Below, piece after piece: positions 33,137-43,036 of a stretch of DNA of 58,744 bases. The position numbers were made by a program, and so were the translations under genes. The first letter of the stretch is position 1. Each line of letters begins with the position of its first letter. This stretch comes from JAFGBM01 sp964564915 (lineage in GTDB: Bacteria; Actinomycetota; Actinomycetes; Actinomycetales; Demequinaceae): positions 1 through 58,744 of the forward strand of contig CAZMCU010000004.1 of the NCBI GenBank assembly GCA_964564915.1, given 5' to 3'. The notes under the pieces were generated by a model. That model ran no database searches, was not told where the DNA came from, and saw nothing but the letters and a program-made list of their open reading frames with translations.

Positions 33137-33462
33137 GCGGCGTTCCCGTAACCCGCGATCGGAGTGGGGGCTCGAACGCCCCGTTCGTCGTTCTGTGCGT
33201 CGGCATTGTCGTCGGCGCCCTCGTCTTTGTGCTCCTCCTCAACACGACCATGGCGGCGGGGGCGTACGAGGCCCGTGACCTCAAGATCGAGAGCGTCCAA
33301 CTGCAGGAGCAGCGGGCCGACCTCCTGATGGAGCTCGACGCCAGCGCGGCACCCCAACGCCTTGCGGCGCTCGCGGCCGAACTTGGCATGGTTCGGGCGA
33401 GCGAGGTGGGGTTCATTTCCCTTGCCGATGGCACCGTGACGACGGCGGGAGGGGGCGGATGA
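33133..33462 (+). CDS. ftsL: Cell division protein FtsL
   Basis: This 109-residue bitopic protein has a short cytoplasmic N-terminus, one membrane helix (about 18-37) and a leucine/glutamine-rich coiled coil outside (about 50-72: LKIESVQLQEQRADLL). Sequence conservation in FtsL is low; the call rests on topology and its position between rsmH and ftsI. FtsL with FtsB and FtsQ activates FtsWI. ATGA overlaps join it to both neighbours. Confidence 0.88.
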   Translation: MSGVPVTRDRSGGSNAPFVVLCVGIVVGALVFVLLLNTTMAAGAYEARDLKIESVQLQEQRADLLMELDASAAPQRLAALAAELGMVRASEVGFISLADGTVTTAGGGG

Positions 33463-35267
33463 GCACGTTCGATCCCGTCGGGCGTCCGTCCCGGTTACCC
33501 CGCGTGAGCGATCCCCGGCGTCGGCAGGGGATCCTTACGGTCCTCGTGCTCGCCTTGCTTGCCGTTTTCTCCCTTCGCTTGATCCAGATCCAGGCGATCG
33601 ACGCACAGGACCTCGCGGAGCAGGCCCTCGCTAAGCGCCTCGTCACCTCCGAGATCGAGGTGCCTCGGGCGGACATCCTCGATCGCGATGGGGCGGTACT
33701 GGCGACATCGGCCGACCGGTACCACATTTCCGTCAATCAGGTGGAACTCGCCGATTGGCAGCGCACGTCGAACGGTCACGTCGTCGCGAGCGGACCCGCC
33801 GACGCCGCCACCATCCTCGCCCCGATTCTGGGTGCGGACGAGGCGACCCTCGAGGCGACCCTCACGGGGGACAGTACCCACGTGTATGTTGCGAAGAACG
33901 TCTCTCCCGACACGTGGGGGTTGATCCACGACGAGGGGATCACCGGTATCGACGCCGAACCGACGTCCGAGCGGATCTACCCGAATGGCGACGTCGCGGG
34001 CAACGTCGTCGGCTTCGTGGGGGGGTCCTCCGACGCCTCGGGGACCGTGGGGCTCGCGGGTTTGGAATACGAGTTCGAGGATGAGCTCTTGGGGACCTCG
34101 GGTTCGCTGACGTATGAGCGGGGTGGCGGTGGTGTGGTGATCCCCACCGGGGTCCGTGCGGAGACGCCCGCCGTTCCCGGTCTCGACGTCGTGACGACGA
34201 TCGACCGCGACCTCCAATGGCAGGTTCAAGAACGCATCGATACGGCCGTTGCCGATACGGGGTCGGAATGGGGGGTCGTCATCGTCATGGACGTCCACAC
34301 GGGGGAGATCTACGTCCTCGCGGACTCCAGCACCGTCGACCCCAACCATCCCGGACGCTCGGCGGCGGAGGATCGCGGCTCCCGAGCGGTATCGGCCGTC
34401 TTTGAGCCGGGATCGACGGGGAAGATCATCACGATGGCGGCGCTCCTCGAGGAGGGCCTGGCGACGCCGACCGACCAGTACTTCGCCCCGTACGAGTACA
34501 CGGCACCGAGCGGCCAAACCTTCCACGACTCCCACGAACACGCGACCCAGAGGCTCACCCTCACGGGGATTCTCTCCACCTCCTCCAACACCGGGACGGT
34601 CCAAGCGGGATCCCCCCTCACCCTCCAGCAGCGATACGACTACCTCGCCGCGTTCGGGTTGGGGAAACCGACCGGGGTGGGATTGCCAGGGGAGTCGGCC
34701 GGGATCCTCCACGACGTCTCCGACTGGGACAAGAGGACGCAAGACGTCATCCTCTTCGGCCAAGGGGTCTCCGTGACGGCCCTCCAGACGGCCCAGGTCT
34801 ACGCGACGATCGCCAACGGCGGCGTCCTGGTGCACCCCACGGTCGTCAAGGGATTCTCCGACGCGAACGGGACCCTCATTCCCATCACCTCCACCGGGGA
34901 ACCCCAGAGGGTGGTCTCGGAGCAGACGGCTAGCGAACTGATGCGCATGCTCGAATCCGTCGTCGACACCGGGACGGGGCGCCCGGCTCAAGTCGCGGGA
35001 TATCGCATCGCGGGGAAGACGGGCACCGCGCAGGCGGCGGACGGGGAAGGGGGGATGACGAGCGTCGTCGCGTCGTTCGTGGGCATCGCACCCGCCGACG
35101 ATCCGCGTATCGTCGTCTCCGTGATCCTCTACAACCCGAAGGGTGACGTCTGGGGGAGCGCGGTCGCCGCGCCGGTGTTCTCCGATGTCACCTCCGACGC
35201 GCTCCGCGCCCTCGGCGTTCCCCCGAGCGGTGCAACCGAGGCGCTCTACCCGACCACGTGGAGTTAG
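33459..35267 (+). CDS. ftsI: Division-specific transpeptidase FtsI (PBP3/PbpB)
   Basis: FtsI is the class B penicillin-binding protein that crosslinks septal peptidoglycan together with FtsW. The 602-residue protein has a membrane helix (about 24-44), an N-terminal dimerisation domain and a transpeptidase domain with the active-site S319xxK322 (GSTGK), S375-S-N and K520-T-G. No PASTA domains follow. The start overlaps ftsL (ATGA). Confidence 0.96.
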   Translation: MSTFDPVGRPSRLPRVSDPRRRQGILTVLVLALLAVFSLRLIQIQAIDAQDLAEQALAKRLVTSEIEVPRADILDRDGAVLATSADRYHISVNQVELADWQRTSNGHVVASGPADAATILAPILGADEATLEATLTGDSTHVYVAKNVSPDTWGLIHDEGITGIDAEPTSERIYPNGDVAGNVVGFVGGSSDASGTVGLAGLEYEFEDELLGTSGSLTYERGGGGVVIPTGVRAETPAVPGLDVVTTIDRDLQWQVQERIDTAVADTGSEWGVVIVMDVHTGEIYVLADSSTVDPNHPGRSAAEDRGSRAVSAVFEPGSTGKIITMAALLEEGLATPTDQYFAPYEYTAPSGQTFHDSHEHATQRLTLTGILSTSSNTGTVQAGSPLTLQQRYDYLAAFGLGKPTGVGLPGESAGILHDVSDWDKRTQDVILFGQGVSVTALQTAQVYATIANGGVLVHPTVVKGFSDANGTLIPITSTGEPQRVVSEQTASELMRMLESVVDTGTGRPAQVAGYRIAGKTGTAQAADGEGGMTSVVASFVGIAPADDPRIVVSVILYNPKGDVWGSAVAAPVFSDVTSDALRALGVPPSGATEALYPTTWS

Positions 35268-35269
35268 CC

Positions 35270-36877
35270 GTGGAGGACATGGCCCTCCGCCCCTCTCGTC
35301 AGACACCCGTGACCCTCGCGGAGCTTGTCACCCGCGCGGGAGCGGAGGTGCGGGGGGACGGCGGCGTCGCGGTCACGGGGGCGAGCGTCGACAGCCGCAC
35401 CGTCCATGACGGGGATCTTTTCGGAGCCTTCCCCGGGCTCAAGCTTCACGGTGCGACCTTCGCGTTCGACGCGGTCGCGGCGGGCGCGGTGGCCATCCTT
35501 ACGGACGACGTGGGGGCGGCCCTTGCCGCGGAGACCGGGGTGCCGATCCTCGTGAGCGCGGAACCGAGGGTCGCGATGGGGGAGGCGTCCGCGGCGATCT
35601 ACGGGGATCCGTCGACCCGCCTCACGCTCGTCGGTGTGACGGGAACCAACGGCAAGACGACGACGGCCTACTTCATCGACGCCGCGTTGCGCCAGACGCA
35701 CGCCATGACCGGAGTTCTGGGCACGGTCGAGCTGCGTATCGGGGACGAGGCGATCGAAAGTCCCCGAACGACGGTCGAGGCCCCCGTGCTCCAGGCGCTC
35801 CTGGCCCGCATGGTCGAGGAGGGGTGTACGGCGGCGACGACCGAGGTGTCGTCGCACGCGGCAGCCCTCGAAAGGATCAGCGGGGCGCGGTTCGCGGTGG
35901 CGGTCTTCACCAACCTCCAGTGGGATCACCTGGACTTTCACGTCACGATGGATCGCTACCTCGCGGACAAGGCGAAGCTCTTTGCCCCGGGGCGCGCCCA
36001 GCGGGGGGTCGTATGCGTTGACGACGACTACGGCGTGCGTCTTGCGCGGGAGGTGACCATCCCCGTCGTTACGGTCGCGACCCGGCTCGCGCTCGACGGG
36101 TCGACACCGTCGGCGGACTGGCGCGTCGAGAACGCGGACATCGGGCTCGACGGGGTCGGGTCGAGGTTCGAGCTCGTCGGCCCCGCCGGGATGCGGCTGA
36201 CGGCATCGAGCCCGCTTCCCGGGCTCGTGAACGTCTCCAATGCCGCCGTCGCCATCGTGGCCGCGGTCGAGGCGGGGGTCCCCGTCGAGAAGGCGATCGC
36301 CGGGATCGCCGCAGCCCATGAGATTCCCGGCCGGATGGAGCGGGTCATCGAGCGGAGTTCCCAGGACCCGCTCGCGATCGTCGATTACGCCCACACCCCG
36401 GACGCCCTCACCCTCGCCCTCGAGGGGGTGCGCCCCATCACGCCGGGGCGCCTCATCCTCGTCTTCGGTTCGGACGGCGATCGCGACCAAGGCAAGCGTC
36501 CCGTCATGGGGGAGATCGCGGCCCGCCTCGCCGACGTCATCGTGTTGACGGACGAAAATCCCCGTTCCGAGGAGCCCGCGGCGATCCGCGCGGCGATCCG
36601 TGAGGGGATCGAGAGGGTGCGTCCCGACCTCAACGATGTCGAGGAGGTCGAGCCACGATGGGATGCCGTCGGCCGTGGCCTCGAGATCGCCCGACCCGGC
36701 GACACCGTCATCGTCACGGGGAAGGGCCACGAGCCCACCCAGGAGATCGCCGGCGTCTTCCATCGCTACAACGACCGCGACGCCTTCCTGGCGGCGCACG
36801 CAAGGATCATCGCGGCACGCACGAAGGGTGCGGTTGACGACGATGGCGCGGCGCGTGGGCATGGGGTGACGGGGTGA
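35270..36877 (+). CDS. murE: UDP-MurNAc-tripeptide synthetase MurE (probably meso-DAP adding)
   Basis: MurE adds the third amino acid of the peptidoglycan stem peptide. The 535-residue protein has the ATP-binding GVTGTNGKTTT (about 122-132), the Mur central motif EVSSHAAALERI and a C-terminal ENPR (429-432) at the position that selects the amino acid. DNPR is usual in DAP enzymes; here D is replaced by E but the arginine that contacts DAP is kept. GTG 35270 has GGAG 6 nt upstream and follows the ftsI stop by 2 nt; GTG 35258 and ATG 35279 are alternatives. GTGA overlap with murF. Confidence 0.95.
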   Translation: MEDMALRPSRQTPVTLAELVTRAGAEVRGDGGVAVTGASVDSRTVHDGDLFGAFPGLKLHGATFAFDAVAAGAVAILTDDVGAALAAETGVPILVSAEPRVAMGEASAAIYGDPSTRLTLVGVTGTNGKTTTAYFIDAALRQTHAMTGVLGTVELRIGDEAIESPRTTVEAPVLQALLARMVEEGCTAATTEVSSHAAALERISGARFAVAVFTNLQWDHLDFHVTMDRYLADKAKLFAPGRAQRGVVCVDDDYGVRLAREVTIPVVTVATRLALDGSTPSADWRVENADIGLDGVGSRFELVGPAGMRLTASSPLPGLVNVSNAAVAIVAAVEAGVPVEKAIAGIAAAHEIPGRMERVIERSSQDPLAIVDYAHTPDALTLALEGVRPITPGRLILVFGSDGDRDQGKRPVMGEIAARLADVIVLTDENPRSEEPAAIRAAIREGIERVRPDLNDVEEVEPRWDAVGRGLEIARPGDTVIVTGKGHEPTQEIAGVFHRYNDRDAFLAAHARIIAARTKGAVDDDGAARGHGVTG

Positions 36878-38241
36878 AGACGGTCACGGCAGGCTGGATC
36901 GCGGACGCGGTTGGCGGAGAACTGAGCGGCGACGCCGGGATCGAGGTCACCGCCGTTGTTCGCGACTCTCGCGAGGTCACCCCCGGCGCCCTCTATGTCG
37001 CTCTCCCCGGGGAGCGGGCGGACGGCCATGATTTCGTCGACGCCGCGATCGCCGCCGGTGCCGTCCTCCACCTCGTCTCTCGGCCCGTCGCCGCCCCCCA
37101 TGTCCTGGTCTCCGACGCGACGGTCGCCCTCGGCGCTCTCGCCCGCGCGTACTTACGGCTCCTCCGGACGGAGGGGGACATCACCGTCATCGGCGTGACG
37201 GGATCGGTGGGGAAGACGACGACGAAGGATCTCTTGACGCAGATCCTTCCCGATTGCGTCGCCCCCGTCGGCTCGTACAACAACGAGATCGGGCTACCCC
37301 TCACGGTGCTTCGTGCGGACGACGCGACGCGGAACCTCATCCTCGAAATGGGGGCGAGCGGCGTTGGCCACATCTCCTACCTGACCGACATCGCGCCCCC
37401 CGACATCGTCGTCGTCCTCGTGGTCGGCACCGCCCACCTGGGCGAATACGCCTCGATCGATGAGGTGGCCCGAGCCAAGGCGGAGATCGTCGAGGGGAGG
37501 GCCAACGGTGCGACCGTCCTGCTCAACGCGGACGACCCGAGGGTCGCCGCGATGGCTCGGATCGCCCCGGAGGCGCGCACCTTCGGGGTGGGTTCCGGCG
37601 ACGTTCGGGCCACCGGGGTACGGACGGATGGCGGGCGGGCGTGTTTCACCCTGTCGGCGAAGGGGGACTCTGCGGAGGTTCGCCTTCGGCTCGTTGGCGA
37701 GCACCACGTCACCAACGCGCTCGCCGCAGCGGCTGTCGCGTTGTCCGTGGGGATGGGGATCGCCGAGGTCGCGGAGGGGCTCAGCGCGGCGACGGCTCTC
37801 AGCCCCCATCGGATGGCGGTGACGACGCGTGCGGACGGCGTGACGATCCTTGACGATTCGTACAACGCTTCCCCCGAGAGCATGGAGGCCGCCTTCCGCG
37901 CGCTCAGCGAGATCGCCGGAAAGGGCAGGTCGGTCGCCGTCATCGGGGAGATGAGGGAGATGGGCGATGCGTCGCCCGCCGCGCACGACGAACTGGGGTG
38001 TTTGGCCGTCAGGCTCGGCATCGATCGGCTCGTCGTGGTGGGGGAGGGGGCGAGGGCCGCGTACGATGCTGCCGTGCGCGAGGGATTCTCCGAAGACGAG
38101 GCCACCTACGTCGCGACGGTCGATGAGGCGCGACGTTTCCTCGATACCATCCTTGCGACCGGGGACACCGTACTCGTCAAATCCTCACGGGATTCCGGCC
38201 TGTGGCGCCTCGCGGATTCGCTCCTGGGAGGCACCCCGTGA
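36874..38241 (+). CDS. murF: UDP-MurNAc-tripeptide-D-alanyl-D-alanine ligase MurF
   Basis: MurF adds D-Ala-D-Ala to complete the pentapeptide precursor. The 455-residue protein has an N-terminal substrate domain, the ATP motif GVTGSVGKTTTKD (about 108-120) and the C-terminal DDSYNASPESMEAA (about 327-340). GTGA overlaps join murE, murF and mraY. Confidence 0.96.
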   Translation: MKTVTAGWIADAVGGELSGDAGIEVTAVVRDSREVTPGALYVALPGERADGHDFVDAAIAAGAVLHLVSRPVAAPHVLVSDATVALGALARAYLRLLRTEGDITVIGVTGSVGKTTTKDLLTQILPDCVAPVGSYNNEIGLPLTVLRADDATRNLILEMGASGVGHISYLTDIAPPDIVVVLVVGTAHLGEYASIDEVARAKAEIVEGRANGATVLLNADDPRVAAMARIAPEARTFGVGSGDVRATGVRTDGGRACFTLSAKGDSAEVRLRLVGEHHVTNALAAAAVALSVGMGIAEVAEGLSAATALSPHRMAVTTRADGVTILDDSYNASPESMEAAFRALSEIAGKGRSVAVIGEMREMGDASPAAHDELGCLAVRLGIDRLVVVGEGARAAYDAAVREGFSEDEATYVATVDEARRFLDTILATGDTVLVKSSRDSGLWRLADSLLGGTP

Positions 38242-39320
38242 TCGCCGTCGTCCTCGCGGGAGGCATCGCCCTCGTCGTTTCCCTCTTCGGCACGCCGATG
38301 TTCATCCGGTACCTCGTGAAGCGTCAATACGGGCAGTTCATCCGTCACGATGGTCCCGCCAGCCACCACGTCAAGCGCGGGACGCCAACGATGGGTGGGG
38401 TGGTCCTCATCTTCGCGACGATCATCGGGCTCCTCGGTTCGAGCCTCTTCACCGGCCGGCATATCCACTGGTCGGCCGTGCTCGTTGTCGGGCTCATGTG
38501 CGGGCTTGGACTCGTGGGTTTTATCGACGACGCGATCAAGATCACCCGCGAACGCTCCCTGGGACTCAAGGCGCGGTACAAGATTCTGGGCCAGGCCGCG
38601 GTGGGAACGACCTTCGGTGTCCTCGCCCTCCGATACGCGGACGGCAACGGCGTCACTCCCGGTTCAACCCACATTTCCTTCCTTCGGGACACCCGCATCG
38701 ACCTCGCGATCTGGGGCACGACGATCGGGCTCGTCCTCTTCGTGGTGTGGGCCAACTTCCTCATCACCGCGTGGTCGAACGCCGTCAACCTCACCGACGG
38801 GCTCGATGGCCTCGCCACGGGGGCCGTCGTCATCTTCTTCGCCTCGTACACCCTCGTCGGCATCTGGCAAGGCAACCAGTCCTGTGCCCACGACGCCGCC
38901 TTAGCCAACTGCTACCTCGTCCGAGATCCTGGCGACCTAGCGATCCTCGCTTCCGCGATCACGGGGGCGGCGTTCGGTTTCCTCTGGTGGAACGCCCAGC
39001 CGGCCAAGATCTTCATGGGGGACACGGGGGCGCTCGCCCTTGGTGGGGCGATCGCCGGAATCTCCATCGTCTCCCGGACCGAGTTCCTCGCCCTGATCAT
39101 GGGGGGGCTCTTCGTCGTCATCATGCTGTCCGTCATCCTTCAGGTGACCGGCTACCGGCTCACCCATAAACGACTATTCAGGATGGCGCCCCTCCATCAC
39201 CATTTTGAGCAACTCGGGTGGAGTGAGGTCACCATCGTGACGCGATTCTGGATCATCGCGGGGCTGTGCACCGCGGCGGGGATGGGGATCTTCTACGCCG
39301 AGTGGGCCCGAGCGCTGTGA
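38238..39320 (+). CDS. mraY: Phospho-MurNAc-pentapeptide transferase MraY
   Basis: MraY loads the soluble precursor onto undecaprenyl phosphate to make lipid I. The 360-residue protein has about ten membrane helices and the family motifs KRGTPTMGG (about 46-54), the catalytic DDAIK (about 95), NAVNLTDGLDGLA, a magnesium-binding FMGDTGAL and HHHFE near 310. I chose GTG 38238, with GGGAGG 6 nt upstream, rather than an earlier start inside murF. Confidence 0.97.
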   Translation: MIAVVLAGGIALVVSLFGTPMFIRYLVKRQYGQFIRHDGPASHHVKRGTPTMGGVVLIFATIIGLLGSSLFTGRHIHWSAVLVVGLMCGLGLVGFIDDAIKITRERSLGLKARYKILGQAAVGTTFGVLALRYADGNGVTPGSTHISFLRDTRIDLAIWGTTIGLVLFVVWANFLITAWSNAVNLTDGLDGLATGAVVIFFASYTLVGIWQGNQSCAHDAALANCYLVRDPGDLAILASAITGAAFGFLWWNAQPAKIFMGDTGALALGGAIAGISIVSRTEFLALIMGGLFVVIMLSVILQVTGYRLTHKRLFRMAPLHHHFEQLGWSEVTIVTRFWIIAGLCTAAGMGIFYAEWARAL

Positions 39321-40681
39321 TCCTCGGCGATTCCCGGGTACTCATCCTCGGGATGGGGGTCACGGGAAGGGCGGCAAGCGCGGCACTCGAGAAGGTCGGC
39401 GCACGGGTCGTCACGGTCGATCGCACCCAACCGGCCGACCATCCCGGGATCGAGGGGGTGGATCTCTCCTCGTTCGACCTCGTGATCGCCTCGCCCGGGT
39501 GGCCACCGCACGGCGATGCGCTGACGGCGGTCGAGGCGGCGGACATTCCCGTGTGGAGCGAGGTCGAACTCGCGTGGCACCTGCGAGCCCCGTCGACCCC
39601 GTGGCTCGTGGTCACGGGAACCAACGGGAAAACCACAACGGTCCAGATGGTCGGGTCGATGGCCGCGGCAGCCGACTTGCGGTGCGCGGTCGTCGGGAAC
39701 GTCGGCGAACCCGTCGTCGCCACCGCGGGCGAACCGCTGGATCTGCTCGTCGTCGAGGTCTCCAGTTTTCAACTGCACTACACCTTCTCCGTCTCTCCCC
39801 TCGCGTCGGTGTGCCTCAACGTCGACGACGATCACCTCGACTGGCATGGCGGCCCGGAGGGGTACCGCGCGGACAAGGCGCGCGTGTACGCCCACACGAC
39901 GGTCGCGTGCCTCTACCCGGAGGACAACCCCGACATCGACGCCATGGTGCGGGAGGCCGACGTCGAGGAGGGATGCCGAGCGATCGGGCTCACGCTGGGG
40001 GTGCCGACGATCAGCCAACTGGGACTCGTCGAGGACATCCTCGTCGATCGCGCGTTTCTAGAGAATCGTCAGAACGAGGCTTTCGAACTGGCGAGGATCG
40101 AGGATCTCGCCCATCTGACGGCGGGCGATGTGCCGCCCTACCTCATCGCCAACGCGCTCGCGGCGGCGGGGCTCGCGAGGGCCGCGGGGATCGACCCCGA
40201 ATACGTCGGGGAGGGCTTGAGGACGTTCCGGCTCGACCATCATCGGACAGCTCACGTCGCGACGGTGGACGGGGTCGCGTACGTCGACGACTCGAAGGCC
40301 ACCAATCCCCACGCGGCGAGAGCCGCATTCGGGGGAATCGCGGTGGGCACCGCGGTGTGGATCGTCGGCGGGCTCACCAAGGGCGCCGATCTCGCCCCCC
40401 TGGTCCGCGACGTCGCCGACCGCCTCCGCGCCGCGGTCATCATCGGGCTGGATTCGTCGTCTCTCGCGGCGGCGTTCGAGCGACACGCTCCCGGAATCCC
40501 CGTCACGGTGATCCCGGCGGGCGACACTGTGATGGAACGGGCGGTTCGCGTCGCCCGCGAGTATGCGCGCCCAGGGGACATCGTCCTGATGTCTCCCGCG
40601 TGTGCGTCGATGGACCAGTTCCGCGACTACGCGGATCGCGGGGATGCCTTCGCTACCGCGGTGGGGGCACTGGCGAAGTAG
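39317..40681 (+). CDS. murD: UDP-MurNAc-L-alanine:D-glutamate ligase MurD
   Basis: MurD adds D-glutamate to UDP-MurNAc-L-Ala. The 454-residue protein has an N-terminal Rossmann region (ILGMGVTGRAASAAL), the ATP motif VTGTNGKTTTVQ (about 100-111), NVDDDHLDWHG and a C-terminal DDSKATNPHAA (about 319-329). GTG 39317 makes a GTGA overlap with mraY. Confidence 0.96.
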   Translation: MILGDSRVLILGMGVTGRAASAALEKVGARVVTVDRTQPADHPGIEGVDLSSFDLVIASPGWPPHGDALTAVEAADIPVWSEVELAWHLRAPSTPWLVVTGTNGKTTTVQMVGSMAAAADLRCAVVGNVGEPVVATAGEPLDLLVVEVSSFQLHYTFSVSPLASVCLNVDDDHLDWHGGPEGYRADKARVYAHTTVACLYPEDNPDIDAMVREADVEEGCRAIGLTLGVPTISQLGLVEDILVDRAFLENRQNEAFELARIEDLAHLTAGDVPPYLIANALAAAGLARAAGIDPEYVGEGLRTFRLDHHRTAHVATVDGVAYVDDSKATNPHAARAAFGGIAVGTAVWIVGGLTKGADLAPLVRDVADRLRAAVIIGLDSSSLAAAFERHAPGIPVTVIPAGDTVMERAVRVAREYARPGDIVLMSPACASMDQFRDYADRGDAFATAVGALAK

Positions 40682-40691
40682 GGAGGCGCGC

Positions 40692-41900
40692 ATGACGGTC
40701 ACGGCGACCCGTACCGCACCCACGGGCCGCCTCGCGGGATCAGCGGCGAGTTACTACCTCATCGCCTTCGCGACCGCGATCTTGCTCCTTGTTGGGCTGG
40801 CCGTCGTCTTGTCGAGTTCGTCGATCGATTCGATCAAGCTGGACGGGGATCCCTTTGCCCTCTTCAAGGCCCAGGTGGCTTTTCTGGGGATTGGCGTCGC
40901 CCTCCTCATCGTCGCGACGCGGGCGACTCCCCCCTTCCTCAAGTCCGCGGCCCCGTGGCTGCTTCTCATCAGCATGGTTCTGCTGGTTCTGGTCGCCGTC
41001 TCGCCCTGGGGCCATGCCTCCGGTGGAAACCGCAACTGGATCGTGCTGGGAGAATTCACGGCCCAGCCGAGCGAGGCGGCGAAGTTTGGGCTTGCGCTCT
41101 ACCTCGGCGTCATGTTGTCGCGTTCGCGCCACCGGCTCGCGACGCTCAAAGGGGCGTTCGTGCCCGCCGGCCTCGTTTCCCTCCTGGTGATGGGGCTCGT
41201 CGTCGCGGGACGGGACATCGGAACCGCCTCCGTCATGTTGTTGCTGATCGCGGCCGCGTACTGGACGGCGGGGCTGCCCTTACGGTTCTTTGCCACGGGG
41301 GCCACCATGGCCACCCTCGGGGTGTGGGTCCTCATCTGGCTTCGGCCGGAGATTCTTTCCCGCATCACGGCGTGGCGATCGCCCACGTGCGACCCCACTA
41401 ACCAGTGCTTCCAGTCGACCCACGGAACGTGGGCGCTCGCGTCCGGCGGACTGTGGGGACTCGGGCCAGGGTTGTCGAGGGAGAAGTGGTCGTACCTTCC
41501 CAAGGCATCGAACGACTTCATCTACGCGATCCTCGGGGAGGAATTCGGGCTGGTCGGGACGCTCCTCGTCCTCGTCGCGCTCGCCATGATCGTCGTCGCG
41601 GTCAATCGCATCGTCCAACGTCACCGCGATCCTTTCGTCCAAATCACGGCCGCGGCCATTGCCGGGTGGATCGTCGGTCAGGCGTGCCTCAATATCGCCG
41701 TCGTCGTCGGCCTCGCTCCCGTCACGGGGGTTCCGCTCCCGCTTGTATCGTCCGGAGGGTCGTCTCTGATCACGTCGCTCGCGGGGATCGGGGTGCTCCT
41801 GGCTTATGCGAAAGGCGAGCCGGGGGCACGGGAGGCTCTTGCGGCGCGCAAGAGGCGGCGCTTGGAGCCGATGACGAGCGTCCCTGGGGGTGAGCGGTGA
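40692..41900 (+). CDS. ftsW: Septal peptidoglycan polymerase FtsW
   Basis: FtsW is the SEDS-family glycosyltransferase that polymerises septal glycan strands with FtsI. The 402-residue protein has about ten membrane helices and the SEDS landmarks GNRNWI (about 113-118), QPSEAAKFGLALYLG and, near the end, GVPLPLVSSGGSSLI. A large extracytoplasmic loop contains two cysteines (TCDPTNQC, about 235-242). ATG 40692 has GGGAGG 5 nt upstream. It is separated from murD by 10 nt and overlaps murG by GTGA. Confidence 0.96.
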   Translation: MTVTATRTAPTGRLAGSAASYYLIAFATAILLLVGLAVVLSSSSIDSIKLDGDPFALFKAQVAFLGIGVALLIVATRATPPFLKSAAPWLLLISMVLLVLVAVSPWGHASGGNRNWIVLGEFTAQPSEAAKFGLALYLGVMLSRSRHRLATLKGAFVPAGLVSLLVMGLVVAGRDIGTASVMLLLIAAAYWTAGLPLRFFATGATMATLGVWVLIWLRPEILSRITAWRSPTCDPTNQCFQSTHGTWALASGGLWGLGPGLSREKWSYLPKASNDFIYAILGEEFGLVGTLLVLVALAMIVVAVNRIVQRHRDPFVQITAAAIAGWIVGQACLNIAVVVGLAPVTGVPLPLVSSGGSSLITSLAGIGVLLAYAKGEPGAREALAARKRRRLEPMTSVPGGER

Positions 41901-43036
41901 GAGAGAAGGGCGAGCAGGGAGAAGCGAAGACGTTTCTCCTGGCGGGAGGCGGCACGGCGGGGCACGTCAACCCGCTTCTCGCAACCGCCGCCGAACTCGT
42001 CTCGAGGGGGCACCAAGTCGTGGCGATGGGGACGGCGGACGGGCTTGAGGCGACGCTCGTACCCGATGCGGGCATCGAGTTGCGGGTGATTCCCCGAGCG
42101 CCCGCGCCGCGGCGACCGAACGGCGACGCCGTGCGCTTTCCGGGGAGGATTCTCGGGGCCCTTCGGGCGACGGCCGCGATCGTCGACGACGTGAAGCCCG
42201 ACGCGGTCGTCGGTTTTGGGGGATACGTGTCGACACCGGCGTATCGCGTCGCGTATCGACGCGGGATCCCCCTCGTCATTCATGAAGCCAACGCCAGGCC
42301 CGGCCTGGCGAATCGACTCGGGGCCCGCTGGGCGGCCGGAGTCGCGGTGACGTTCCCCGGAACCAACCTTCCTCGGGCGGTGCTGACGGGTCTCCCTCTC
42401 CGCAAGGACATCGCGACCCTCGCGTCGCTCATCCGAACGGGGCAAGCGGAGATTCCCCGTGCGAGGGCGCGCCGCCTGCTCGGTTGGCCGGACGACGCGA
42501 AGGCGGCGCTCATCATGGGCGGGTCGCTCGGTGCCGCGCGACTCAACGCCGCGACGGAGGGAGTGATCGCCTCGATCGTGGGTCACGGCATTCACGTGGT
42601 GCACCTCACGGGCAAGGGGAAGGCCGAGGAGTCGGAGCGGCTGCGCGGAAAGCTGCCCGTCAAGTTTCGGAAGTACTACGTCGTCAAGGAATACGAGACG
42701 GACATGCCCAGCGTGTTCGCCGCCGTCGATGCGGTCGTGTGTCGGGCGGGAGCCGGGACGGTGGCGGAGGTGAGTGCCCTAGGGTTGCCCGCCCTCTATG
42801 TCCCGCTCCCCTTCGGGAATGGGGAGCAAGCCCTCAATGCCGCCCCCGCGGTCGCGGCAGGAGCCGCCACGATTATCGACGATGCGCGTTTCACCCCCGC
42901 GGCCCTGCTTCTGGGGTTGGAGGGGATGCTTCTCGACGAGGCGAAAAGGCGGGAAATGGAGAGGGCGGCGCGTGACATTGGCATCGCCGATGGAGCCGAG
43001 AAACTCGCCGACATGGTCGAAGGGGTGACGACGTGA
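41897..43036 (+). CDS. murG: N-acetylglucosaminyltransferase MurG
   Basis: MurG adds GlcNAc to lipid I to make lipid II at the inner face of the membrane. The 379-residue GT-B protein has the N-terminal glycine-rich LLAGGGTAGHVNPLL (about 13-27), GFGGYVSTPAYRVA, IMGGSLGAARLNA (about 206-218) and the donor-binding CRAGAGTVAEVSALGLPALYVPLP region. GTGA overlaps on both sides. Confidence 0.96.
   Translation: MREKGEQGEAKTFLLAGGGTAGHVNPLLATAAELVSRGHQVVAMGTADGLEATLVPDAGIELRVIPRAPAPRRPNGDAVRFPGRILGALRATAAIVDDVKPDAVVGFGGYVSTPAYRVAYRRGIPLVIHEANARPGLANRLGARWAAGVAVTFPGTNLPRAVLTGLPLRKDIATLASLIRTGQAEIPRARARRLLGWPDDAKAALIMGGSLGAARLNAATEGVIASIVGHGIHVVHLTGKGKAEESERLRGKLPVKFRKYYVVKEYETDMPSVFAAVDAVVCRAGAGTVAEVSALGLPALYVPLPFGNGEQALNAAPAVAAGAATIIDDARFTPAALLLGLEGMLLDEAKRREMERAARDIGIADGAEKLADMVEGVTT

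Noticed and set aside
33172..33188. GAAC-N5-GTTC in ftsL resembling an SOS box
   Set aside because: The spacer is 5 nt instead of 4 and the site lies inside coding sequence far from a promoter.
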